Shown here: in pieces, positions 1 to 6,805 of the stretch
Position numbering within the stretch: position 1 is the first letter of the stretch
Layout: every line of letters begins with the position of its first letter
Assembly: GCA_003973375.1 (NCBI GenBank)
Contig: QNYL01000081.1
Span: 1-9,564 of the forward strand
Length of the DNA stretch: 9,564 bases
From: Flavobacteriia bacterium
Lineage (GTDB): Bacteria > Bacteroidota > Bacteroidia > Flavobacteriales > Flavobacteriaceae
Direction: 5' to 3'
Notes under the pieces: model-generated
What the model saw: the letters and a program-made list of their open reading frames with translations, nothing else
Database searches by the model: none
What the model was told of the DNA's origin: nothing
Translations under genes and position numbers: made by a program

Positions 1-105
1 GAAGAGCGTCAGAATTTCGATCCGTCGGGACATTATTCACGCCCCGATGTTATGCAGCTTATAATCAACAGAAAACGGCAAAAGACTGTAGAAACCGAAG
101 ATTAG
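1..105 (+). CDS. Carbon-nitrogen hydrolase (nitrilase superfamily), C-terminal fragment
   Basis: Frame 1 is open from the window edge to a TAG stop at 103-105 and gives 34 residues. The only strong clue is the stretch FDPSGHYSRPDVMQLIIN (residues 6-23 of the fragment). A 'GHY-x-RPDV' segment followed by a hydrophobic strand is a common C-terminal ending in carbon-nitrogen hydrolases, which cleave amide or nitrile C-N bonds with a Glu-Lys-Cys triad. The triad would lie upstream, outside the window, so activity cannot be judged. In some Bacteroidota such hydrolases are fused to an N-terminal GNAT acetyltransferase domain, which is equally out of view. The pseudouridine synthase gene begins 25 bases after the stop on the same strand, with its own promoter box in between. 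Coding status is fairly safe; the family call rests on one short motif. Confidence 0.6.
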   Translation, partial: EERQNFDPSGHYSRPDVMQLIINRKRQKTVETED

Positions 106-108
106 TCG

Positions 109-116
109 TATCTTTG
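109..116 (+). promoter_or_regulatory. Bacteroidota -7 promoter box for the pseudouridine synthase gene
   Basis: TATCTTTG matches the Bacteroidota -7 consensus TAnnTTTG exactly and lies 14 bases before the ATG at 131, so the leader would be very short. No clear TTG box is seen about 20 bases further upstream, where the preceding gene is still coding. No Shine-Dalgarno sequence precedes the ATG. Confidence 0.5.
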
Positions 117-130
117 CAAAAATTTAAAAA

Positions 131-1021
131 ATGACATCAGGTATCCACTCGTCGGGAGGACGACAGGCCGGCAAACGGAAATCCGGAACCGACAAAATAC
201 AGAACTTCAAAAAAAAGAATTCCAAAGGAAATAAAGACAAAAATTTCCGTCCGCATCCGGAAAAGATCAAACATTTTAAGGTAAAACCTTCAGAAAAAAA
301 AGAAACCAAATCTGATGAGATCCGTTTAAACAAATTCATTGCCAATGCAGGAATTTGTTCCCGAAGAGAAGCCGATACTTTTATAAAATCCGGCAGTGTC
401 ACGGTAAACGGGAAAACCATTACAGAAATGGGCTATAAGGTAAAACTCACGGATGAAGTTCGTTTTGACGGTGTTTTACTTACACCGGAAACCAAACGTT
501 ATGTACTTTTGAATAAACCCAAAAACTACATTACCACAACGGATGATGAAAGAGGCCGGAAAACGGTAATGGAACTGGTTCAAACCGCTGCAAAAGAACG
601 TATTTATCCCGTAGGGAGATTAGACCGTATGACCACAGGATTACTGTTATTTACCAATGACGGAGAGCTGGCCAAAAAACTTACTCATCCGAAACATCAG
701 GTAAGAAAATTATACCACGTGGTACTGGATAGGAAACTATCTATGAGCGATCTGCAAAAAATATCGGATAATTTTGTACTTGACGGAAAAATGGTTTTTG
801 TGGATAAGGTATCCTATATCGATAACAAACCAAAATACGAAGTGGGAATAGAGATCCATTCGGGAAGGAACCGTATTGTAAGAAGAATTTTCGAACACTT
901 TGGCTACAAAGTAAGTAAACTGGACCGGGTGATTTTTGCCGGACTGACCAAAAAGAATCTTCCCCGGGGACACTGGAGATACCTTACCCAACAAGAGATC
1001 AATACCTTAAAAATGCTATAG
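131..1021 (+). CDS. rRNA pseudouridine synthase, RsuA/RluB/RluE/RluF family
   Basis: This cytosolic enzyme isomerises a specific uridine in ribosomal RNA to pseudouridine. The 296-residue product has three parts. A very basic, low-complexity tail of about 60 residues comes first, rich in Lys, Gly and Ser and probably disordered and RNA-binding. An S4 RNA-binding domain follows at about 64-110 (IRLNKFIANAGICSRREAD, then GSVTVNG). The catalytic domain spans about 122-290. The family motif GRLDRMTTGLLLFTNDG starts at 162, and D165 is the expected catalytic aspartate. Later conserved blocks are LTHP (184-187), KLYHV (193-197) and the SGRNRIVRRIFEHFGY segment (244-259). The family in E. coli includes RsuA (16S U516) and RluB, RluE and RluF (23S). 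Which site this one modifies cannot be told from sequence alone, so no symbol is given. The long basic N-terminus is seen in other Bacteroidota members. The next gene starts six bases after the stop and is probably co-transcribed, although no functional link is evident. Confidence 0.93.
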   Translation: MTSGIHSSGGRQAGKRKSGTDKIQNFKKKNSKGNKDKNFRPHPEKIKHFKVKPSEKKETKSDEIRLNKFIANAGICSRREADTFIKSGSVTVNGKTITEMGYKVKLTDEVRFDGVLLTPETKRYVLLNKPKNYITTTDDERGRKTVMELVQTAAKERIYPVGRLDRMTTGLLLFTNDGELAKKLTHPKHQVRKLYHVVLDRKLSMSDLQKISDNFVLDGKMVFVDKVSYIDNKPKYEVGIEIHSGRNRIVRRIFEHFGYKVSKLDRVIFAGLTKKNLPRGHWRYLTQQEINTLKML

Positions 1022-1027
1022 AATATT

Positions 1028-2026
1028 GTGAGTACAAGTAATTTAAAAATAAAATGGGGCATTATCGGCTGTGGTAACATAGCCGGTAAATTTGCTCGTG
1101 ATCTGGCTCTGGTTACTGAGGCTGAATTAACTGCTGTGGCCTCAAGAAATAAAGAAAAAGCAAAACAATTTAAGATAGATCACCAGGCAAAAAAGCACTA
1201 CGGAAATTATAATGAATTACTTGCTGATCCGGATATTGATATCATCTATATCGCTACACCTCATGTTTCTCATGCAAAATGGAGTATTCTTGCTATGGAA
1301 CAGGGAAAACATGTACTTTGTGAAAAACCACTTTCCATAAACAAAAAAGAAGCCGAAGAGATCATCGCCGCTTCAAAAAGGACCGGAAAATTCTTTATGG
1401 AAGCACTCTGGACCCGCTTTAATCCTACTTTTATTGCGGTTAAAGAACTTATTGAAAAAGGAGATCTCGGAGCGATTAAATATATCCAGGCAGATTTTAC
1501 ATTTAAATCGGATAAGCCTTTGGAAAGCCGTGTGCTGGACCTTGCCCTGGGAGGCGGAACCATTCTCGATATTGGTATCTACCCTGCTTTTTTAAGTTAT
1601 TCCCTGATGGGTATTCCTGAAAAAATTCTGGCAGGTGCTGTTTTTCATAAGATCACAGGTTGCGATATGCAATCGTCAATGATCTTTAAATACAATACTG
1701 CACAGGCTGTACTTTACAGCAGTTTTGAAACGGATTCCGGTATCAGTGCAAAAATAGGGGGTACAGAAGGCACGATCCACTTTCACGGATCCTTTCATGT
1801 TCCCGATGGATATACCCTGATCAAAAACGGAGTGGAAACAAACTTTAAGATTCCTTTTAAAGGACTCGGTTTTACCCATGAAATTGAAGAATGCCATACC
1901 TGTATCAGGAAAGGGCAAAAAGAGAGTAAAAAATGGTCTCACCGGGATAGCCTGAATCTTATCGGTATTTTAGATCAGGTAAGAGCAGAAGTTGGCCTGA
2001 CCTACCCACAGGAAAAACAGCATTGA
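1028..2026 (+). CDS. Gfo/Idh/MocA oxidoreductase, dihydrodiol dehydrogenase-like (cytosolic)
   Basis: This is a 332-residue NAD(P)-dependent sugar or diol oxidoreductase without a signal peptide. The N-terminal Rossmann fold carries GCGNIAG at 14-20. The family lysine is in CEKPL (E99-K100-P101). The segment FFMEALWTRFNP at 122-133 and the GGGTILDIGIYP segment at 175-186, with D181 and Y185, are the signature of the trans-1,2-dihydrobenzene-1,2-diol dehydrogenase branch. Members of that branch often act on D-xylose, glucosone-type or 1,5-anhydro sugars, so the physiological substrate here is unknown. Lys100, Asp181 and Tyr185 are the expected catalytic set. The GTG start is chosen because the preceding gene's TAG lies in the same frame only two codons upstream and no in-frame ATG is available near the N-terminus of the Rossmann fold. 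It ends exactly where the opposing oxidoreductase gene ends. It could serve as a reductase for the neighbouring 3-keto-sugar pathway, but that is inference from position. Confidence 0.88.
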   Translation: MSTSNLKIKWGIIGCGNIAGKFARDLALVTEAELTAVASRNKEKAKQFKIDHQAKKHYGNYNELLADPDIDIIYIATPHVSHAKWSILAMEQGKHVLCEKPLSINKKEAEEIIAASKRTGKFFMEALWTRFNPTFIAVKELIEKGDLGAIKYIQADFTFKSDKPLESRVLDLALGGGTILDIGIYPAFLSYSLMGIPEKILAGAVFHKITGCDMQSSMIFKYNTAQAVLYSSFETDSGISAKIGGTEGTIHFHGSFHVPDGYTLIKNGVETNFKIPFKGLGFTHEIEECHTCIRKGQKESKKWSHRDSLNLIGILDQVRAEVGLTYPQEKQH

Positions 2027-2040
2027 TCAATCCAGATCAA
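2023..2040. terminator. Weak hairpin across the abutting convergent stop codons
   Basis: TTGATC and GATCAA form a 6-bp stem with a 6-base loop exactly over the junction of two convergent genes. On the plus strand a T-run starts about a dozen bases downstream (around 2054). On the minus strand a run of five T lies about five bases past the stem. The stem is AT-rich and the T-runs are not adjacent, so termination in either direction would be inefficient. It is listed because no other termination signal lies between the two genes. Confidence 0.25.
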
Positions 2041-3163
2041 CCCAGATATTTCCTTTTTTATGAGACAGAACCGATTTTTCAATAAAATCCATTCCTCTTA
2101 ACCCGTCATTGATTGTAGGAAATTCTCCTTCATCATAGACCTCATTCTTAATTGCTTTGGCCACTCCACGATAAATATTGGCCATGGCATCAAAAATTCC
2201 TTCCGGATGGCCCGGAGGTAATTTAACGGCATCCAGAGACAGATCACTGTTATAAATATGCCCGGGTTTTAAAACCTGTCTTGGCTTTCCTTCTTCAAGA
2301 AAATAAAGGTAATTCGGATTTTCCTGTTCCCATCGGATCCCGGCCCTGTCGCCATACACCTGAACCGTAAAATTATTCTCTTCCCCCGTTGCGATCTGAC
2401 TGGCTCTGATCACTCCTTTAACGCCTTTTAGCGTACGGAACAACACAGTGCCATCCACATCCATCCTGTTGTCTTCATAGAGATAGTTCAGATCAGCAAG
2501 CACTTTTCCTACTTTTAAGCCGGTAATGTATTCCGTCATTTGAAATGCATGTGAACCAATATCTCCCAGGCAACAGCTGATTCCCGATTTTTCCGGATCC
2601 AGCCGCCAGATCTCGGCTCTTTTATTTAGATCGTGAATAAAAGGATTGATCCATCCCTGATAATACTGAACATCGATCTTTTGAATATTTCCCAAAGACC
2701 CTGACCTGATCATCTGCCGCATTTGCCTTACCATCGGGTAACCCGTGTAGGTATAGGTTACTGCAAATACTTTTTGAGTGATCTTTGCAATACTGTCCAG
2801 CTCCAAAGCTTCAGCATAGGTTGTAGTCAAAGGTTTTTCACAGATCACATGAAATCCGTTTTCCAGCAGTTTTTTTGCCATTGAAAAATGCAGATTATTC
2901 GGTGTTAACACGGAAACAACCTGTATTCTTTCATCCACAGGTAATTTGATCTCTTCGGCGATCATGGTATCCAGATCCTGATATACCCTTTCCTGATCAA
3001 GACCAATTTTTTCTGCCGATTCTTTACTTTTACTAAAGTCAGTATTAAAAACACCACCAATAAGTTTGTACTCATCATACATATAAGAGGCGATTTTATG
3101 TAAAACCCCTATTAAAGAATTGCTTCCTCCACCAAGAAATCCGAGTTTGATTTTTGTATGCAT
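2027..3163 (-). CDS. Gfo/Idh/MocA oxidoreductase, cytosolic, 378 aa
   Basis: This is an NAD(P)-dependent oxidoreductase with no signal peptide. The nucleotide-binding loop is a glycine-rich GGGSNSLIG (11-19), a variant found in one sugar-dehydrogenase branch of the family. VSVLTPNNLHF (83-93) and CEKPLTTTY (108-116, with K110) follow. The C-terminal substrate domain contains WINPF (171-175), the WRLDPEKSG segment (186-194), and GDIGSHAF (200-207), in which D201 and H205 are the expected catalytic pair. The length is normal for the family. Its stop codon abuts the stop of the convergent upstream-numbered gene with no spacer. It lies downstream of the DUF1080 gene on the same strand but behind an intrinsic terminator. 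It may be expressed by read-through or from a weak promoter: TGGGTTTG on the minus strand at about 3221-3228 differs from TAnnTTTG at one base. A role as cytosolic 3-keto-sugar reductase is plausible from context but not shown by sequence. Confidence 0.9.
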   Translation of the reverse strand: MHTKIKLGFLGGGSNSLIGVLHKIASYMYDEYKLIGGVFNTDFSKSKESAEKIGLDQERVYQDLDTMIAEEIKLPVDERIQVVSVLTPNNLHFSMAKKLLENGFHVICEKPLTTTYAEALELDSIAKITQKVFAVTYTYTGYPMVRQMRQMIRSGSLGNIQKIDVQYYQGWINPFIHDLNKRAEIWRLDPEKSGISCCLGDIGSHAFQMTEYITGLKVGKVLADLNYLYEDNRMDVDGTVLFRTLKGVKGVIRASQIATGEENNFTVQVYGDRAGIRWEQENPNYLYFLEEGKPRQVLKPGHIYNSDLSLDAVKLPPGHPEGIFDAMANIYRGVAKAIKNEVYDEGEFPTINDGLRGMDFIEKSVLSHKKGNIWVDLD

Positions 3164-3167
3164 TTTT

Positions 3168-3182
3168 ACAATTTTAAATTGT
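3168..3182. repeat. Short AT-rich inverted repeat in the leader of the 2027-3163 gene
   Basis: ACAATTTTAAATTGT is a perfect 7+1+7 inverted repeat ending five bases upstream of the minus-strand start codon. It could be an operator or a leader hairpin, but such repeats are not rare by chance in DNA this AT-rich. Confidence 0.3.
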
Positions 3183-3188
3183 TCCTAT

Positions 3189-3241
3189 AAAAAAACCGGA
3201 AGTAATTCTTACGGGCATTCAAACCCATAAAAAACTTCCGG
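3189..3241 (-). terminator. Intrinsic terminator of the minus-strand three-gene operon
   Basis: CCGGAAGT (3196-3203) pairs perfectly with ACTTCCGG (3234-3241). An inner stretch can add a ggg/ccc pairing (3213-3215 with 3224-3226). Read on the minus strand, the stem is followed directly by seven T residues (3195 to 3189). It lies 21 bases past the stop codon of the DUF1080 gene. The plus-strand side has only a weak T-run (3245-3248), so termination is mainly for the minus strand. It separates the DUF1080 operon from the Gfo/Idh/MocA gene that starts at 3163. Confidence 0.8.
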
Positions 3242-3262
3242 AAATTTTATTTAATAAAACAC

Positions 3263-4063
3263 TTAATCCAGTTCCTTGATCTTTATATTTCTAAACCATA
3301 CATCATCTCCATGATCCTGCAATCCGATATAACCTTTTGCAGCTACCTCAGCCCAGTCTTTGTTCAGTTTTGGGAATTTACTTCCGGCTACCAGTTCTTT
3401 CCACTCGGGAGTCCACAAATGATATTCCACTACAGTTTCTCCATTCATTTTATGAACTACAGTACCTTTAAAAACAATTATTTCAACAGAATTCCATTCG
3501 CCGTATGGCTTGGCATTTTGTGGTTTCGCAGGAATCAGATCGTATAATGATCCTGCCATTCTGTTGCCATCTTTTCCCAGTCTGGCATCAGGGTGATTAA
3601 CATTATCAAGCACCTGCATCTCAGGAGCAGTTTTCCAGATAAAATCCAGTTCTTCCTGTCCTAAATAAAAGATCCCTGAGTTTCCTCCTTTTGAAATCTT
3701 CCAGTCGAGTTTAAGGTCAAAATTCTGAAAAGGTTTTTCATAAATAATATCTCCACCTTCCTTAGATCCGGCCTCTCCCCTGCCTGATCCGATACAGTGA
3801 ATGGTTCCGTCAACGATTTTCCAACCGTCAGGAAAATGATCTTTCTTATACCCTCTCCAGCCTTTTGAGGTTTTGCCGTCAAACAACAGTTTCCAGCCTT
3901 CTTCTTTTTCTTTAGCTGATAATGTATTTGGTGGTGTTTCCTGAGTTACTTCAGTTTTTGCTGCAGCTTCCTCCTGTTTTTTTTCAGAATCCTTTGCTTT
4001 TTCCTTACATCCAACGGTAAACAAAAGCATGATCATACTAAAAAATAAAATTCTTGTTCTCAT
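3263..4063 (-). CDS. DUF1080 lipoprotein, 3-keto-glycoside lyase/hydrolase family
   Basis: The 266-residue product begins with a lipoprotein signal: basic MRTR, a hydrophobic stretch to 17, and the lipobox end VGC with C19 as lipidation site. A charged Lys/Glu linker spans about 20-55. The single domain (about 57-266) is PF06439, a lectin/GH16-like jelly roll. Its conserved blocks are WKLLFDGK (57-64), GGNSGIFYLG (126-135), PEMQVLDN (147-154), HPDARLG (157-163), GEWNSVEI (188-195), GYIGLQDHG (244-252) and VWFRNIKIKEL (255-265). Members act on glycosides already oxidised at C3. The 3-keto group acidifies C2-H, and the aglycone leaves by beta-elimination or net hydrolysis. The acidic motif expected to send lipoproteins to the cell surface is not clear after C19, so a periplasm-facing location is more likely. 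It is the last gene of the minus-strand operon, 31 bases after the Tat-exported Gfo/Idh/MocA gene. Family is certain; substrate is unknown. Confidence 0.92.
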   Translation of the reverse strand: MRTRILFFSMIMLLFTVGCKEKAKDSEKKQEEAAAKTEVTQETPPNTLSAKEKEEGWKLLFDGKTSKGWRGYKKDHFPDGWKIVDGTIHCIGSGRGEAGSKEGGDIIYEKPFQNFDLKLDWKISKGGNSGIFYLGQEELDFIWKTAPEMQVLDNVNHPDARLGKDGNRMAGSLYDLIPAKPQNAKPYGEWNSVEIIVFKGTVVHKMNGETVVEYHLWTPEWKELVAGSKFPKLNKDWAEVAAKGYIGLQDHGDDVWFRNIKIKELD

Positions 4064-4094
4064 TTTTATCTATTTATTAAATTTATATCTGTTC

Positions 4095-5582
4095 TTATTT
4101 GGGCATATCAGGCAGTTTCCAGCCATCTCTGTAATTATGTTTGATCAATTCTGCTGCAAAAGCACGGGCACTAACCGGGTCAGTCCAGTCTTTATTAAAG
4201 GTCGGGTGACCGTCTTTGATGCTAAAATTATCCTTTTTAATGATCCTGATCATATCCCGATCGGTAATATTGGTAAATTTCATATTCTCACCATCCCAAT
4301 CGAGTTCTTTATTCAGGCTTTGTAAACGCACGGCCAGAACACCCATTACCACCATTTCATTAAACGGACCTGCTTCACTGAATGGTGAAGAAGTTTCTAC
4401 CCTGCTGGAAGGATTTTCCTTACAGGCTCTGATCCAGTCCTGCTCATGTGATAATTTGATCCTGCGGCGCAGTTTAGGTGCTTTAGGTTTTCTGCCCGAC
4501 AACAACCACGGATCCTTACCATAGGTTCCCGCAATGATCTTATCTTTTGTTCCGTGGAAGATCACACCACCACCGTTGTTGTTCATATCTTTACCATCAG
4601 GCCATCCTTCAGGTTTGTTAGGTTGCAATCCGCCATCATACCAGGTAACTTCAACCTCAGGTAAATTGATCTTCATCTTACTGCTTGGAGTTCGTTTAGG
4701 GAACTTCAAAGTAACTTTTTCTGCGCTTGGTGCGGAATCTTCCAGTAATAAGGTTGAACTTCCCTGTGCTTTAACCGGGTATCCAAGTTCAAGACCCACA
4801 AAAACAGGATGCAGAATATGACAGGCCATATCACCTAAAGCTCCGGTACCGAAATCCCACCAGCCTCGCCAGTTCCAGGGTGTATAGATCTCATTATAAG
4901 GCCTGTGCTTTGCAGGGCCTAAGAACAGGTTCCAGTCTAAGGTTCCGGGAGGAGTTTGTGCTGCCGGCCTTGGTAATCCCTGTGGCCAGATCGGACGATC
5001 GGTAAAGGCTTCCACCTTTGTTACTTCACCGATCTCATTGTTGGCCAGCCATTCTTTTACCAGACTTACGCCTTCTCCGGAAGCCCCCTGGTTACCCATA
5101 GAGGTTGCAACTTTATATTTATCAGCAAGTTTTGTTAAAAGCCGGGATTCATATACGGTATGAGTTAAAGGTTTTTGCAGATAAACGTGTTTCCCCATAG
5201 TAATAGCGTGTGAAGCTACAATAGCATGGGTATGGTCAGCTGTGGCAATAACTACAGCATCAAAGGATTTTCCCATTTCATCATACATCTTTCTGAAATC
5301 CTTATATTTTTTTGCCTTTGGGTAGTGTTTAAATACTCTTGAAGCATATTTCCAGTCCACATCACATAAACCAACAATATTTTCGGTTTCCATCTCTTTC
5401 AGATTGTGGAAACCCATACCGCCAATACCAACACCAACAATATTCAATTTATCGCTCGGTGCTTTGTGGCCTAATCCACTCACAGCAAATGAAGGTACGA
5501 TGGTAAAACCGGCTGCAGCAGCTGCAGCATTCTTAACAAAATCCCTTCTGGTAATGGAGTTCTTTTTTATAAACTTACTCAT
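4095..5582 (-). CDS. Tat-exported Gfo/Idh/MocA oxidoreductase, 495 aa
   Basis: The start at 5582 gives MSKFIKKNSITRRDFVKNAAAAAAGF, a classic twin-arginine signal (TRRDFVK at 11-17, then an Ala-rich hydrophobic core). An ATG 18 codons upstream would only add residues before this signal and is not favoured. The mature protein has a Rossmann loop VGVGIGGMG (49-57). DVDW (74-77) and ATADHTH (113-119) follow. The usual EKP is replaced by QKP (Q136-K137-P138), with the lysine kept. MGNQG (162-166) comes next. The C-terminal part has a Trp-rich segment (WNWRGWWDFG, 236-245) and GALGDMACHILHP (247-259), where D251 and H255 match the catalytic positions. An exported member of this family must carry a tightly bound dinucleotide, as in Zymomonas glucose-fructose oxidoreductase and GH109 glycosidases. 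It could be a 3-keto-sugar oxidoreductase or a redox-neutral glycoside-cleaving enzyme. It sits between the isomerase-like gene (58 bases upstream) and the DUF1080 gene. Confidence 0.92.
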   Translation of the reverse strand: MSKFIKKNSITRRDFVKNAAAAAAGFTIVPSFAVSGLGHKAPSDKLNIVGVGIGGMGFHNLKEMETENIVGLCDVDWKYASRVFKHYPKAKKYKDFRKMYDEMGKSFDAVVIATADHTHAIVASHAITMGKHVYLQKPLTHTVYESRLLTKLADKYKVATSMGNQGASGEGVSLVKEWLANNEIGEVTKVEAFTDRPIWPQGLPRPAAQTPPGTLDWNLFLGPAKHRPYNEIYTPWNWRGWWDFGTGALGDMACHILHPVFVGLELGYPVKAQGSSTLLLEDSAPSAEKVTLKFPKRTPSSKMKINLPEVEVTWYDGGLQPNKPEGWPDGKDMNNNGGGVIFHGTKDKIIAGTYGKDPWLLSGRKPKAPKLRRRIKLSHEQDWIRACKENPSSRVETSSPFSEAGPFNEMVVMGVLAVRLQSLNKELDWDGENMKFTNITDRDMIRIIKKDNFSIKDGHPTFNKDWTDPVSARAFAAELIKHNYRDGWKLPDMPK

Positions 5583-5640
5583 AATATAAATTTTAAAATT
5601 ATTAAATGAATTCTTATTTAAAATTGCAGGGAACAAAAAT

Positions 5641-6573
5641 CTATGACAATTGTTTTCCTACTTTGATCAAAAGATCACGTGTTAATTTAACACCTTTTTC
5701 TTCGGGAACCTCATTACCTTCAAACTCTACCCCTACAAAACCTCTGTAACCTACTTCTTTAACCATCTTCATGATACGGTAATAGTCAATCTCTCTTTCA
5801 TTTCCCTGTGCATCAAAAACATGTGATTTTGCACTTACCGCTTTAGCGAATCTCAGCAATTGCTGCATCCCTTTATACCGGTCGTATGCAACTTCGCATT
5901 TGTGATCTTTATCTCTGGTGATACAGAAATTCCCAAAATCGGGTAAGGTCCCGGTATTTTTATTTTTTAAATGAGAAAATACCTTTGTCATCCAGTCACC
6001 ATCTGATGAGAAGCCTCCGTGATTTTCAACCAGAATATTGATGTTAGACCCTTTGGCATAATCTGAAAGTCTGTTCAAAGAATCTATACTTGTTTTCAGT
6101 GCCTCCTCTTTTACTTTTCCTCCTCTTAAATTTACTCTGATGGCATGGCATCCTAAAAAATGAGCAGCATCCACCCATTTATAGTGATTTTCAATTCCTT
6201 TTAACCTGAGTTTATCATTGGTTTCTGCAAGATTTCCCTCTCCATCGATCATGATCAGGACATTTTTTAATCCTTCACCTGCAGCACGGGAATTCATTTC
6301 TTTCAGATAGGTTTTGTTCTTTGCCTTATCTTTAAAAAAGGTATTTACATATTCCAGGCCTTCAAATCCCAGACTTTTTGCTTTGGCAGCAAAATCGAGA
6401 TTGTCCATCCTTTTATCGAAAAGTGCTTTATGAAAAGACCACTGGGCCAGCGATAGTTTGAAGAAGAGTTGTTTATCTCCTACATCGATCTTATTTTTAA
6501 ATCCGTACAATCCAAAAGCCGACAATACCATTCCGGAAGCGGCTGTTTTAAAAATAAAATCTCTTCTTTTCAT
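5641..6573 (-). CDS. Tat-exported sugar isomerase/epimerase-like TIM barrel (AP2Ec family)
   Basis: The 310-residue product starts with MKRRDFIFKTAASGMVLSAFG, a twin-arginine signal with the RR at 3-4. The rest is a xylose-isomerase-like TIM barrel (PF01261, hydroxypyruvate isomerase/epimerase type). It begins with a LSLAQWSFHKALF strand and loop (40-52) and contains GFEGLEY (69-75). Likely divalent metal ligands are E183 in NILVENHGG, D212 in LPDFGNF, H251 in AKSHVFD and E283 in GVEFEG. Cytosolic homologues isomerise keto sugars. In 3-keto-glycoside loci, proteins of this family are linked to hydration or isomerisation of the 2-hydroxy-3-keto-glycal made by the DUF1080 enzyme, which fits here. 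It is the first gene of the minus-strand operon and lies just behind the palindrome-bearing promoter region at 6594-6627. Fold, export and metal site are well supported; the reaction is inferred from context. Confidence 0.9.
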   Translation of the reverse strand: MKRRDFIFKTAASGMVLSAFGLYGFKNKIDVGDKQLFFKLSLAQWSFHKALFDKRMDNLDFAAKAKSLGFEGLEYVNTFFKDKAKNKTYLKEMNSRAAGEGLKNVLIMIDGEGNLAETNDKLRLKGIENHYKWVDAAHFLGCHAIRVNLRGGKVKEEALKTSIDSLNRLSDYAKGSNINILVENHGGFSSDGDWMTKVFSHLKNKNTGTLPDFGNFCITRDKDHKCEVAYDRYKGMQQLLRFAKAVSAKSHVFDAQGNEREIDYYRIMKMVKEVGYRGFVGVEFEGNEVPEEKGVKLTRDLLIKVGKQLS

Positions 6574-6593
6574 CTATTAAAAATTTTCTACTG

Positions 6594-6627
6594 TAAAAAT
6601 ATGCAGAAATATTTCTGCACATTGCAA
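6594..6627 (-). promoter_or_regulatory. Probable promoter of the minus-strand lyase operon
   Basis: Read on the minus strand, TATTTTTA (6601 to 6594) matches seven of eight positions of TAnnTTTG. A TTG (6627 to 6625) lies 23 bases further upstream, close to the usual -33 spacing. The leader before the ATG at 6573 would be short. The match is imperfect, and in AT-rich DNA a chance hit is possible. Confidence 0.4.
6602..6619. promoter_or_regulatory. Perfect 18-bp palindrome, candidate operator
   Basis: TGCAGAAATATTTCTGCA is its own reverse complement, with no spacer and no mismatch. It starts 28 bases upstream of the first gene of the minus-strand operon and sits between that operon's proposed -33 and -7 boxes. 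This is where a bound dimeric repressor would block transcription. The regulator itself is not in the window. Confidence 0.55.
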
Positions 6628-6805
6628 CCGCTTCGCTCTCTCATGATTTTTTAATCATTCTGTATTTAATCAATAAGCGTTTTTATTATGTTTTAAAATA
6701 CACTTTAGCAAAAGACACGTAAATATAATAAATCAATTTATGAAAATGAATAATTATTAAATTTTAATTGGTGTTTATAGGGAAATCTTAAAAACAGCAT
6801 TAGTT

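Noticed and set aside
124..420. Open frame opposite the start of the pseudouridine synthase gene
   Set aside because: It lies wholly antisense to the S4 domain and basic tail, has no family resemblance, and arises from Lys/Glu-rich codons read in reverse.
4029..4821. Several plus-strand open frames across the Tat Gfo/Idh/MocA gene
   Set aside because: They are antisense to a complete, conserved coding region and show only low-complexity hydrophobic translations.
5583..5636. ATG at 5636 as start of the Tat Gfo/Idh/MocA gene
   Set aside because: It would put 18 AT-rich-coded residues ahead of a well-formed twin-arginine signal. The ATG at 5582 gives the usual spacing to TRRDFVK.
5583..5640. 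Internal promoter between the isomerase-like gene and the Tat Gfo/Idh/MocA gene
   Set aside because: Minus-strand candidates such as GATTTTTG mismatch TAnnTTTG at the two conserved first bases, and a 58-base spacer is compatible with one operon.
6469..6654. Plus-strand open frame running into the divergent intergenic region
   Set aside because: It is mostly antisense to the Tat signal of the isomerase-like gene, then crosses its promoter and palindrome. The translation looks random.
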